In this document: in pieces, positions 22,026-32,795 of the stretch
How positions within the stretch are numbered: the stretch's first letter is position 1
How the letters are laid out: the number at the start of each line of letters is the position of its first letter
The notes under the pieces: generated by a model
Database searches by the model: none
What the model was told of the DNA's origin: nothing
The model's input: the letters and a program-made list of their open reading frames with translations, nothing else
Position numbers and translations under genes: made by a program
Assembly: GCA_000349905.1 (NCBI GenBank)
Contig: KB722739.1
Location: forward strand, 2,050,138 to 2,114,137
Direction: 5' to 3'
Origin: Volvariella volvacea V23
Lineage: Eukaryota; Basidiomycota; Agaricomycetes; Agaricales; Pluteaceae
DNA: 64,000 nucleotides

Positions 22026-24113
22026 TTAAGTTGGACGTGGAGGCAAATCCTCTACCCATGGACCATACGACTTTTCCATCACCATCTCGTAAAATTCCTT
22101 CCACTGAGGATGATCACTTTCGACCTTCTCAATCATCCCATATTTTGTGAGCACGAGCTGAATGCCTGCCGTCAAGGATACCAACCATTCCCACCGACTA
22201 TCTCCTTCGTCTACCCTTTCTTTCCAATATTCCTTTTTTGTCTGCAATAGCGGTGATACTCCTTGGTATAATGCCTCTATGTACTTGAGAGTGACGCCTG
22301 GGAAGTCCAAAAACTCGGTCATCGATTCTTGAACGCTGGCTTCAGTATATCGAGGGAAAGCATCCGACAAGCCAAGAACTATTAGGCAAGTTTCAATCTC
22401 GAAAACATCAAGGTCCCCTCCTTCGTCTTCGCCTGTATCTTCAGACTGCTGTGAGTTAGGTTGGAGAAAGTTGAATTGCTTCGTGTACAGGATTAGCTCC
22501 CTAGTCGGGTGCAAAAGCGCATCTACGTGATCGCTGACTTCTAAACTCCAAGACCAATAGAAGAATTGGGCCAACGGCATGAGAGGGCTGTCATCCCACA
22601 TCGAGCTCGTAAAAAATGCACAATTCCCCAAGATCTCTAGTAGCTTCTTGTGGGGCTTCGAAGGAAGGGAAGCGAGGCTTTTCGGGTCGCGGGTGATCCT
22701 CCTACGAATCGGACTGACCAACGCCGTCCCAAAATCAGGGTTGAACGACGATTTCCATGGCTTGTACAGCCGATTTACCAGCTTGAAGTAGATTTCGTCA
22801 TTGCCGAAGCTCTCGAGCATGCGGGAAATAGCCTCGAAAACGTCTTCGCGATGTCCCCAGGTATCGCGGATCCACAGGATGAAGGACTGAACATACGCCC
22901 CTGGCCCAACGTTCTTTCTCCAGTCTTCGTCCCATTGAATCCAACTCTGGAACTCCTTATCCGAGTTGTCCACGAGCTCAGAAATCAATCCGAGGTGCAC
23001 ATGAACTCCCAAACGGATATATCGGCTGAGGAACAGCAAGATTTTCATCCAGCATTTTTGTATTAGGCGAACTGTGAGGTAAAACATCCAGGCTTGAGGT
23101 GACTTGTATGGGCATTGCACATATGACAGGGTGGGTCTGTTGACGAATAATCTCTGCGCAATGGGCGCCAAAGCGGTGCCGAAGAGGACCAAAGTTATGA
23201 TGCCCACCACCGGTATAATGGTAGCTGCGACGATACGATCCACTTGGTATAAGAAGTAGCACAACCCAGTGAAAAACAGGACGACCGCTAATTGGAGCAA
23301 GACGGGGAGTACCGAAATAAGTTGGGGGACCTTCCAACCCGTAAGGCCTACATATCGAAGTTGGCGGAGCAGCACGGCGTCCACTGGGGACAAATGATGG
23401 GCGTCTCGCTGATATTCCCGGATCCATTGAAGGCATAGAATGCCAACAAGCACAGTGGAAAGGCTGACTGAGAGACTGAGGAACCATAATATGTTGACGG
23501 CTACGGCGTAAGTCTTCCGCGGTTCCGGGTCGAACGAGAGTGAAGCGAGAGCTGCATCCCTACAAAGGCCATCGGGTTGGATAAATTCGCGAGCTGGAGT
23601 GAAATCTGGGTCGTCATTTTCGCGGTTGTTTCTGCTGGATCACTTTCAAGCCATTGATAGGACTCGATGGTGAAGGCGGTCACCGTGGTCGCGAACAAAC
23701 TGGCCTGTGATGTTGTTTAGACCGCACCGTCGACACTTCTCAGCCAGGATGAATACCCACGAATATCAAGAGATTTTGAATTTCATCGTTCCATCCTTTG
23801 CATATCTCGTTATCGTGTTTCTCGATCTTCTCGCATAGGACACCCCAAGGATCTCCTAGTTCTTTCTTATCGCCTGACGTTTCGTTATTCTGAACTATCC
23901 TATGAGACAGGCTCAAATGGCAATTTTTGGTCACCTTACCTGAGGATTATGGGCACTAGCGTAGGCCTCAAACCGCAAGCCTGAGGGCTGCGGAGCCGCG
24001 TCAGTACTTATCCTTGTCGCATTACTCGTCCTTTCTGCACGCTCTTCAACGGACTCAACGGAATTTTGTGCATCTGATTCGGCGCTAGCCCGGCTGGACT
24101 CAGAGGTGGCCAT
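22026..24113 (-). pseudogene. DUF6535 membrane protein, copy 1 (single frameshift)
   Basis: DUF6535 proteins are Agaricomycete membrane proteins of unknown function. Exon 1 (24113-23940) encodes a disordered Ser/Glu-rich start (MATSESSRASAESDAQNSVE). Exon 2 opens NNETSGDKKELGDPW and holds the family signature EKHDNEICKGWNDEIQNLLI, ending at a GTGGGT donor. Exon 3 begins ASLFATTVTAFTIESYQWLE. Four membrane segments follow: the one at that exon join, ILWFLSLSVSLSTVLVGIL, LISVLPVLLQLAVVLFFTGL and IIPVVGIITLVLFGTALAPI. A soluble tail of about 370 residues ends LVLTKYGMIEKVESDHPQWK...SYGPWVEDLPPRPT. Next to the ANLSNP motif, at about 23556, one base is missing relative to the paralogs (GGGA-TGCA), which breaks the frame. 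Everything else is open, so this is either a very recent pseudogene or a sequence error. Confidence 0.85.
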
Positions 24114-24481
24114 TGGGAGTTATTGTAATAATGGGCGTTCGTGAAGGTGAGCGTCTTCAGCCAACTCAGTGACGGGGGTTGTCGCTTGTGGCAAGCAAAA
24201 GTGGTGGCAAGGGCCAGAGCTGAGAAATTCTTATGGTAGTGGCCATGCGGATTCCTCGAGTCAAAGGGGTGGTGCCTTGCTGGGTATTTGGGTGATATGA
24301 AGGGTCACTCTCGTGCATTAATTTCCGGGGCGTCATATTCGGTTCGATCCTTGCCTAAGTCCAGGGACACCACTTTCAGCAGGCTCGAAATATCTTGCCA
24401 TATCCGGAGCACCTGCACTATGACAGGCGAAGTATGGCATCTGTAGTAATTTGTAAGCGTCCTGTCGTGCACTTATAAGCT
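24114..24481. other. no gene seen
   Basis: Upstream region of DUF6535 copy 1 and downstream boundary of the broken antiporter copy. Nothing recognised. Confidence 0.5.
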
Positions 24482-27030
24482 CTAGGCAACGACCAAATTT
24501 TGATGAATTTCGTTCTCCTTGTTATCGTACACTCGTACCGTGAACCTGCCCAACAGTTCCAGTCTGCTTGTTTTTGATCGACTTTGTGAACGCGAACCCT
24601 GAAAAGTTTCATGCAGAGCCCAAGGGATAGTGGCCGCTTCTGCCTCTTCTCTCCATGCCCACTCCTCGATGGTCAACGACATCTTGTCGTGCTTAACAAT
24701 CTCTAAATCTGGCGAGATGGTGACCCCTTCTTCTGTGATGTGTCCGTCTCCAAGTCCATCCAACTCGTCATCGTCTCCTAATTGCTTATGGCTACCTGGA
24801 GCGTGCATGCACCTACCCTCCTCACGAAGACTGCATAGCTTGATAGTACCACACCCAGAAGCTGATTTACTGGGGCTAGGTGGCCGGAGACGCAACGTCA
24901 CAAATGTGCTATAAATCGCCAGTGCGACATCCATTTGAAGCAGCACATTGGTTGCAGACGATTTTATGACCGTCGAGTGTCGATCCATTGATTCAAGGAG
25001 TCGCAAGGCAGAAATGTGAATAGAGTGGAAAGACGATAAGCGCTTTGTATAAGCATCGTCGCTTTCACAGCTTCGCGATGCCCTCTTCTGCTTTCTAAAT
25101 TTTGATTCTGCGTCCCGCATCCCGTCGCTATCCAGTATGAGAGGTGGTCGCTGAATTAACTGCGTACTTTTCGTTTCTGCTGGGAGATGGACTAGTTTTC
25201 CCAAACAATCGCGAATCTTTTCCGAGCTCTTCCGATAGAACCACAGTCGCTGTCATCGAGACTATGAGACAGCCTACTCCCATTATCCTTTTTGACATTC
25301 TGGCGCATTAACCCTTCCGCCTCATAATCTCCCAAGCTAATATAGTCTGCCCCTGTCTTTGGGGCGCGAACGCGTAGATGAGGCGAGTACAAAGCCTTAA
25401 CGAATGGTGTCGTAATGAACGTGAGAAGTAACGCCTCAAGAACAAACATCGAGAATCTACGCTGAGGAAAAGTAGTTCAGGCATATGTGTTAACCATAAT
25501 CTTGATAACGAAAAGATTAACCTTACTGGTGATAGAATCCCCACGCTTGAACCGATGTTTAATACGACGAGCTCCACGAGTTCTTTGCAGCTCATGAGCG
25601 ACCCAATGGCACTAGTCTCGCACCAGTTAAACCCAGAAAAGTACTTTGTATATCCCCCAAACTTGCCAACGAAAGCAAGAACGATTATAGCGACGGTATA
25701 AGTCCATGTGATGATTTATTCCGATTAATACGTGTGTCGGTCAAATAACGAATTATAGTAACGTACCATCATCCAAACGTCGAAGATTAGTGGACCGTGC
25801 CGATAGGGTAAAGTACTATTGCGTGATTAGCATGATTCAGACAGATTCAGCACCAATGGGAGGAATGTAACGGTCACCATGTCCTCTAACTTCTCCGTCA
25901 GCAAAATACCCAGCACTCCTTGACAAGGGACGATCAAGCCAGCAATGAACGCACCTACGGAATTCAGTCTTTGTAATCACAGTTAAGATTAAATTCATAC
26001 CAAAAATAGCATGGGCGCCAATGATGTCCGTGAAGAAAGCAGACCAAAATACAGCATCGTGATTATCATGAAGAGAACAGTCGGACCGCTCTTCACTGCA
26101 GCAGTTCGTCAGTATTCTGGGGGGACAAGATACGTAGGAATATACAAACAACTGCAGGTTTTCCTTGCTAACCAGTGGATGATAGTCTTTACTGGGATCA
26201 ACATAAAAGTGGTCCAGCCAGGGCACGCTAGCAGGATCCATAGAGCAGTTGCACCTGAACCCGCATTTATGAGGGTGACACTAAGTGCTAACAAAGCCCA
26301 TTCAACTAGAATGATGACGACGCTCATAAGCAGCCCACAGCATAGAAAAAAGGAGAAAACCCCACCAATATCATTCCCTACTCCGGCAGATAAAACGACA
26401 ACTCCAACAGCCGTGTCTAATAATTTAACTCGGTTAATATCCTGCATAGTACGAAAAATGCAGTTGTGCTATAAGCAACTCCTGTAAACAGCATAAAATG
26501 TGCAAACTGGACCTCTTGGCCATTGGGACCGGCCATTTGACCATCTGCATGTGGTGTACCTAGCCTTATTAACGAGTTGTATAGAGGGATAGCCAGAACA
26601 GCACCAATTCCAAAAGGCATGACCATGCCGAAGAGCGCTACAGTGGTGGAAAGACGGGCATTGCGTCGATGATGGCCCATCATATCAATTTCGAGTGCGA
26701 CAATGAAGAGAAAAGAGTCTAATATTGGTAACAAGTAACAGGTAGGGGCGCAATCTTTCGGGGAAGATATGCTTGGTAAATTCGGGGATAAGACCAAACG
26801 TAGTGGGTCCTACGCTACCAAGCTGAATATATGCGCGTCGGGAGATGGAAATAGAACGCACCAAGAATAATCCCACCCAGAACCTGTGCTACGACCTTTG
26901 GCGTAACTTGCGCAGCACTAGCGAGAGCACACTGGCTGTCAAGCTGATAATGCCTTGGAGCAATCTTGGCGCTTGTTTATAATGCATTTGTCCAAGACCA
27001 GCTCACCAACTTGAAGGATCCACAAGCGCA
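24482..27030 (-). pseudogene. broken duplicate of the KHA1 antiporter gene
   Basis: Runs parallel to the gene at 17125-21021, with the same order of segments and similar intron positions. Recognisable blocks include NARLSTTVALFGMVMPFGIG, FMLFTGVAYSTTAFFVLCRI, VVLSAGVGNDIGG, SAFFTDIIGAHAIFG, MSCKELVELVVLNIGSSVGI, FVLEALLLTFITTPFV and SALRLLESMDRHSTVIKSSA. Frames break repeatedly: at RKRFAIVWEN / KLVHLPAE near 25200, in the helix before ALEID near 26720, and in the 25.9 kb block. Most of exon 1 (the N-terminal start) is gone near 27010-27050. The C-terminus stops after about WALHETFQGSRS and lacks roughly the last 400 residues of the intact protein. It is a duplicate that has lost function. Confidence 0.88.
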
Positions 27031-28007
27031 GCCTGGACATGGATAATTGAGAGGATGGAAGGCTGGACGTGGAACATGAGGAGAGCTTTTGGACTATGCT
27101 TCGATTGATTGCGAATTACGATTAAAGTTAGCTGTCTTCGAGCACAAAATGCTGTTGGCACAAAGCCAAACAGGTGAGACGGCTGTCGTTTCTGAGTGGC
27201 TCTGTCCTTCTACCGTCGTAGAAATATGGGAGGAGCAGCCCGCGTAAAATTAAAATTTGGACAATGCAATTTCGAGGTGCTGCAGAGCTTAATTGACAAC
27301 TTGGACGAGATACAGGTCGTCAGTGGCAGTAGCACGTGAGTAAGGTATGAACACCACCGATTTTCGTGCTCCGGCGCCGGCATGTGCCGATATGATATCC
27401 TGACAGGGTCCAGCGACCACCCCTTGCCTCGAGGCTGCTCAGGTGAGCTGAGCTGTTAACCGTCGACTCGGACGTTATCCTGCAGCCACGAGATACAGCA
27501 TTCTAACTGAACGCTCGCAGTGTCCCAAATTCTAGTAAATTTGGCGAGCTTAAACTTTGTCTGTCGACCATGCGTTAACGTTAAAGAAAGGACCTGGTCG
27601 TAGGGTGCTTCTGTCATCCGTAGCCGGGAGCTTTGTGCACCCCCGAAATCGGCGGTTGGAGGCTCAGCCGGTGGATTAGCCTTTAAATACCTTACCGACT
27701 GTGTTCCCAACCCTCCCTGATATTGCTCGTCATCCCAAGGAGTTGCACCAATCACAATGCAACACCCTCGAGCACAACACGTGGAGGCTGCATTGCATGC
27801 AATAATGACTCCTTGCCCTCCATCAACGCATAGCCATGCAAGAACTGTGGTTAGTTCAAAACTCGACCTTGCTGTTTCCACCCACCCGCAACCATTCTTC
27901 ACGTCCCACCAGGCAGCCACACCCCTCCGCTGTAGAAACTTCCCTCCTCCCACTTCAGCGTCAAGATTACGGACGTGTTCAGTAACGCCAAACGCCTCGT
28001 GCGATCG
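27031..28007. other. degenerate copy of the KHA1 upstream region, then SDR promoter
   Basis: The left 450 bp show patchy similarity to the KHA1 upstream region (see 21022-22025). The right part precedes the short-chain dehydrogenase gene. No other gene supported; frames at 27456-27953 and 27757-28011 have no homology I recognise. Confidence 0.5.
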
Positions 28008-29638
28008 ATGACTTCCACATCAGAAAAACCCTCTAGGTCGAGAAGCGTTGTGGCTTCTGTTATGAAAAGACTTCGTTCGGATCACCACTCCAAGGCGACC
28101 AACGGTACGAATGGAACAGAGCCCCCTGTTACGCTGACGACCTCACTTGAGGGTAAGTGGCAGAGTCGGTCAACCATCTTCGTGTCTCACCTTTGCTGTC
28201 CGACGTGGGTGCTTGACCATTGATTTCTACCACCTAGGGAAAGTGGCCGTTATCACAGGATCATCCCGCTTAATCGGTGCAGCTATCGCGCGTTACCTCG
28301 CTGAGCAAGGAGCGAACGTTGTCGTCAACTATCTCAAAGACGCCAAATCGGCAGATACCGTAGTCAGAGGTATAAACTCGCTGGGGAAGGGTACCGCAGT
28401 CGCCATACGGGCGGATGTGTCTAGCTTCGAGGGTGGCAAATACCTCCTCGATGAAACAGTAAAGGCGTTCGGAAAACTCGACATCCTCATTTTGAATTCA
28501 TCCGTCACCGGAAGTAAACCGCTTGCGGATATCGATGAAGCCTTTTTCGATGTTCATATGAATGTCAATGTCAAGGCACCCTTGTTCCTCGTGAAAGCTG
28601 CGCTTCCGTTACTGCCCGCACGTAAGTCTGCATCTCGTGGCTTGATCTCAATTATGATATACTAATACACTTCTCATGATCTTCCTTCTATACTAACGCT
28701 TCTCGGTACCCCTGTACATTCTAATCAACCCCTTTCTTTACCCTTTACCGCCCCTCTTACATTTTTGCTCGTACGACTCTATACTACCCAATACCCCTTA
28801 TGCGTCCGGCCCTATACAACGATGCTCTATTAGCTGGTGGCAGAATTATATTCTTTTCATCAAGCTTGACCTCAATGTCATGTAAGTTTAATCAATCTTA
28901 TACCGAAACGCCTGTCGCTGATTGAGGCACACTTGGTAAATTAAATCAATCTGTCGTTCAATCCGCTTTCTCTTTCACACCCACACGCCATCCCACCCGG
29001 GACTCATCACTGCACTTGTCTCTACAACCCTGAACACAGACATCTCGCCCGGCGCACTATGCTACGCCGCCTCCAAAGGCGCCATTGAGCAAATCTCTCG
29101 TATCCTCGCCAAAGACCTCGGTGCACGCGGAATGACAGTAAACGTCATCTCACCAGGACCAGAAGCAGACATGCTGAGGGATGGGAAACCGCATCCGCTG
29201 ATTGACGAAATCGCGAAACAGAATCCTGCGGGTCGGATAGGCGTACCGGATGACATTGCGCCTATGGTGGCGTTCCTTGTTAGTCCTGCTGCACAGTGGG
29301 TGAATGGTCAGAACATTCGGGTTAACGGGGTAAGTCGCCCGTTTCTTGTTTCTAAAATCTCTTTGTTTTTTCTTCTTTCATTTCTTTCATGAACTGTTCT
29401 ACCGCTCTGTGTGAACGGGCACAGAACGTCGGAGAACTCCATCCCATCTTTCCATCTTATTCCTTCAATGTCCTTATCGATTAATTGCATCACGAGCCTC
29501 GACTCCACCAATGCCGTTAATCTCTTTGACGACTGTTGGGAATCGACTCTCGCTGACCCTTGACTCTCCCTTCCTACCTCTACCCTTCCACCCCTCCTAC
29601 TCACGACTTATTCTTGACCGCAGGGAGCGATTGTCTAG
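28008..29638 (+). CDS. short-chain dehydrogenase/reductase (SDR, Rossmann fold)
   Basis: An NAD(P)-dependent oxidoreductase of the classical SDR type. Five exons with consistent phases: 28008-28152, 28238-28621, 28834-28881, 29040-29329 and 29624-29638, giving 293 residues. An N-terminal extension of about 50 residues, basic and Ser-rich (MTSTSEKPSRSRSVVASVMK), precedes the fold. The nucleotide site is VAVITGSSRLIGAAIARYLA; the adenine-side Asp is in AIRADVSSFEGG. The usual NAG appears as LILNSSV, an unusual variant. The catalytic Ser is in GGRIIFFSSSL, and the YxxxK pair in ALCYAASKGAIEQ. The Pro-Gly turn is VISPGPEADML, and the end is WVNGQNIRVNGGAIV. The last exon codes only four residues and the stop, after a 294 bp intron. 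The substrate cannot be told from sequence. The extension could be a targeting signal. Confidence 0.9.
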
Positions 29639-30764
29639 ACACTCTTGAATTTAAACCAATTGCAGACGATCACATACTCTTACCAACCCACCTCTGACCC
29701 GGCAGCAAAACCGACCTCGCCCGCATTTGGCCGCAGCCTGAGTCCATCAATCCCATTTAACCCACCCGTCGGCTCAGCATACAGTAACGCAATCGCTGTC
29801 AACGTTTTAATATCCCAACACCCTGCCCAACCAATACGATTCATTATTCATAATCCGCCTTCTTAATCGCACCTTTCTTTTCCACCCACCGCATCCATCA
29901 ATACAATACCTGTACTTATCAAAAGTCTCTATTCGTATCCTGTCGCGTCCGTGTCAGTGATGAGCTCCATACCCCATCATTTCTTTGATCTTCTCCCGAA
30001 CCTCGACCCTAGCCCCCATCCTGAGTCCTTCTAAAGCCCTAAATGTGAAGATGTTTTCTTCGATCCATCGTCCGTTCGATGAAAATAGCTGCTGCCCCTG
30101 GACGTAGTCTGTCGTTCGTCGTATGTGTTTTTACTATTTTTGTTGCATTCTGCAGGGGAGGATGGAGGTGCTCAGGGTATTTCATATTCATAAGGAAATT
30201 TTCTATATGTTATCTTTCCTGTTAGTTTCGTCAAGTATTCGTACTCGCATAGGGATTATTATTGTATTGGATTATATGATCAAAGTCTCTTAAATTGCTC
30301 GCACGCGGATCGAGAAAACGACCGAATGTCATGTTAGGAATAAGTGTATTTTGTGAGAACAGCAAAGCTATCGAATAGTCCGTATACAAAATAAATACAA
30401 CAATAATGCATCAAGGTCAGCCAAAGTCTTGGTTGCACAAATTTAAAAGCGTAATTCGTGCAGGTTGAAGGCGGTGTGGGGAATAGAACTAGGAGGTGGG
30501 ATGAGCAGGTATCGGATTTTTGGTGATGACTATTGTACAATCCAGAGCGAGCTCCTTTAAGGAATTTCTATGGCGGGTCTATGGAGAATTCGTGCACAAT
30601 CTTGCCAGGTGGTCATCAGACATGACGCGTGATACATGCATATGTGAAGCGTTTCCATGCTAGATTAACGTGAAGAGGCATCGCGATGGGAGAAATTGAA
30701 AGCGGAACGTCACAGTGTAAAGGCAAGGGACGGTGATAGACGTTGGACATAGGTCGGAAGGCGC
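29639..30764. other. no gene seen (convergent 3' ends)
   Basis: Lies between the 3' ends of the SDR (plus) and MFS transporter (minus) genes. Pyrimidine-rich in its first half. No feature recognised. Confidence 0.5.
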
Positions 30765-32795
30765 CTAAACCACCGCCAATATCTTGCGGTTCCGCAGCAT
30801 TCGTGAGAGGAAAAGGAAGCTTGAGCCCACTAGCCCCATTATGCCCTGACGTAAAAATAAATCGACAAGTGTCAGCGAAATACTCCATGTCATCAAGCAA
30901 GAAAGAAAACCCGGGATGCGCTTCTCGTGGATCCCCCACATGCAATGGATCAAGATTCCCGAAGTAGCGAAACCAAGTGTGGGAAACAACAGAGAGAGGG
31001 ATAAGAAGAGTTCAAGCGGGGGACTGGACTCACTGAGAACAGAATGAGGCGATGGTAATTTTCCGCGGTTTGGTGGTAGATGAATAACCCGCCGAGTGGA
31101 GTGCCCGTCAGAGCGCCAACTGACATGAAGGCAAACACCATTCCGATCCGGGCTCCAACTTTCTCGATTGGGGAGATCTGGGACACGCAGGCCTGGTTTA
31201 TCGTGAAATGGGAGATGATAAGTGGGTTGGTTTCGTTTGGTTGACAGATGAAAGAAATAAAGGAGGGTGGGTCACGAGGACATGAGATTCGATACAGTGT
31301 GGAGTGGATAGAGAGTGGATGAAGTTTGAAGGGGCGTGGAGTCGTGAACTGAAGACTTACAGGCATGAGAGTGAAGAAAGGTCCAGACATGAAGCCGTAC
31401 ACGACCGAAAAGGCGATCAGACTTGCTTGCGCCGTTGATGTGTACCACATCGCCAGAATAGACACAGACGAGACCAAAGTCGTAAAGCAAATAACGTTGT
31501 ACCTGTTCTCGAGTGAGAACGCCACGGCCAGGGGTCCCCTCAGGATGGGAAAACGTCCAAAAAAGCTCACCTTCCAACATAATCAGCAATAAACCCAGGG
31601 AGAACGCGACCCACGATCGAAGAAGCACACATGATAGTGAGGTAATATTGGCGTAACACTGACGAGTCCTCATAGACAGTTCCACTGTACTGTCCCACGT
31701 AGAAGTAAGGGTTGAAGAGGGAGAAGATTGAGAACCAGCACCCGAGAGCGAGAGCTGTGTAGCAGGGATCTCGAAAAGCACCGAAATCGATCAGCTTTCG
31801 TAAAGGTGGGATGGGCTTTCGGGGACGTCGTGCCTTGATGGTGAGGGAAGCTATTATGAAAGAGACGGTTACGATTGCGGCCATGATTCGTATGCTCCAT
31901 CCTGTGGAGTACGGTTAGTGGGAACCGAACCCGCTGAGAGAAGGGGTGGAAAAGGTGTACTCACCGAAACCAATCCTAGGAATATAACGATTGAGCAAAA
32001 TGGGAAATACAATCCCTCCCACACTCGCCCCCGCCACAAGAATACCAAGCGCATAAGCAATCCTTTTCTTGAACCAATGAGCGATCACAGCCACGGACGG
32101 GAAGAATCTATATAGTAAACATTGTAAGTTCCGTAGAAGCACAGCGTGAAAGGTACGGCTACGGCCCGAACACGTACGCAAATGTTGCACCAAGATTGAA
32201 TAGTATGGCCTGAGTTAGGTATTGTTGCCATATCCGTTGAGGTTGGGTCGTCGAAAGGAGCCACAACGCAAGGCTGCTGACGAAACCGCTGCAGGGTATC
32301 ATGTACCGGGGTCCTATGGCGTCAAAGATCGCTCCGGATACGCCGGCAACTGGAGAGGGGGAGATTGTCAGTTCCGCCGCATTCCCTGTGGAAGAGAGTA
32401 ATTGGACGAACAGATATAGAGGACAAACACTTGAAGTGCTCCAATCATGGATACTAGCGTCGCGGAGTAGTTGGATAGGTACACTGATTTGTAAAAGTCA
32501 TTGAATGCTCCGAAAGCGTTGACAACACTAGAAGTGGTGTCAACGCCGCAACGATATCCAGAGATTGGGGCACATACCCAAAAGTACAAAACGACACAAG
32601 TGTAGCACCAATTGCAGTGAGCCAAGCATCCAACCCACCATCTGGTGGCTCACTCTCCTCGGGAGCGGCTTTTTCTGCCGAGGGTAGTCCTGGGAGGCTT
32701 GTAGGATGTAGCAGAATGCTAGGAGCGGGTGTAGGTTGATCTTGAGCGGTCTGAACGCGACTCAAATCGGCGAGTTGATCGTGCGAGGTGGCCAT
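30765..32795 (-). CDS. MFS transporter, monocarboxylate-porter type
   Basis: A twelve-span plasma-membrane or vacuolar transporter of the fungal MCT-like group (relatives move monocarboxylates, riboflavin or other small acids; the substrate here is unknown). The start at 32795 (MATSHDQLADLSRVQTAQDQ) is followed by a Pro-rich cytosolic leader and the hallmark PPDGGLDAWLTAIGATLVSF with CTFG. After an intron come VVNAFGAFNDFYKSVYLSNY and LVSMIGALQVFVLY, then AGVSGAIFDAIGPRYMIP. Later parts include SVGGIVFPILLNRYIPRIGF, the central loop ending at KARRPRKPIPP, FVGRVLPGFIADYVGR-type residues, SVGALTGTPLGGLFIY and YHRLILFS. The last exon (30845-30765) encodes GIMGLVGSSFLFLSRMLRNR and the stop. Many short introns, all compatible in phase where checked. 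No lesion seen. Confidence 0.85.

Noticed and set aside
24328..24350. T-loop-like ggttcgatcc that could mark a tRNA
   Set aside because: Flanking bases do not form the T stem, and no anticodon or acceptor stem fits.
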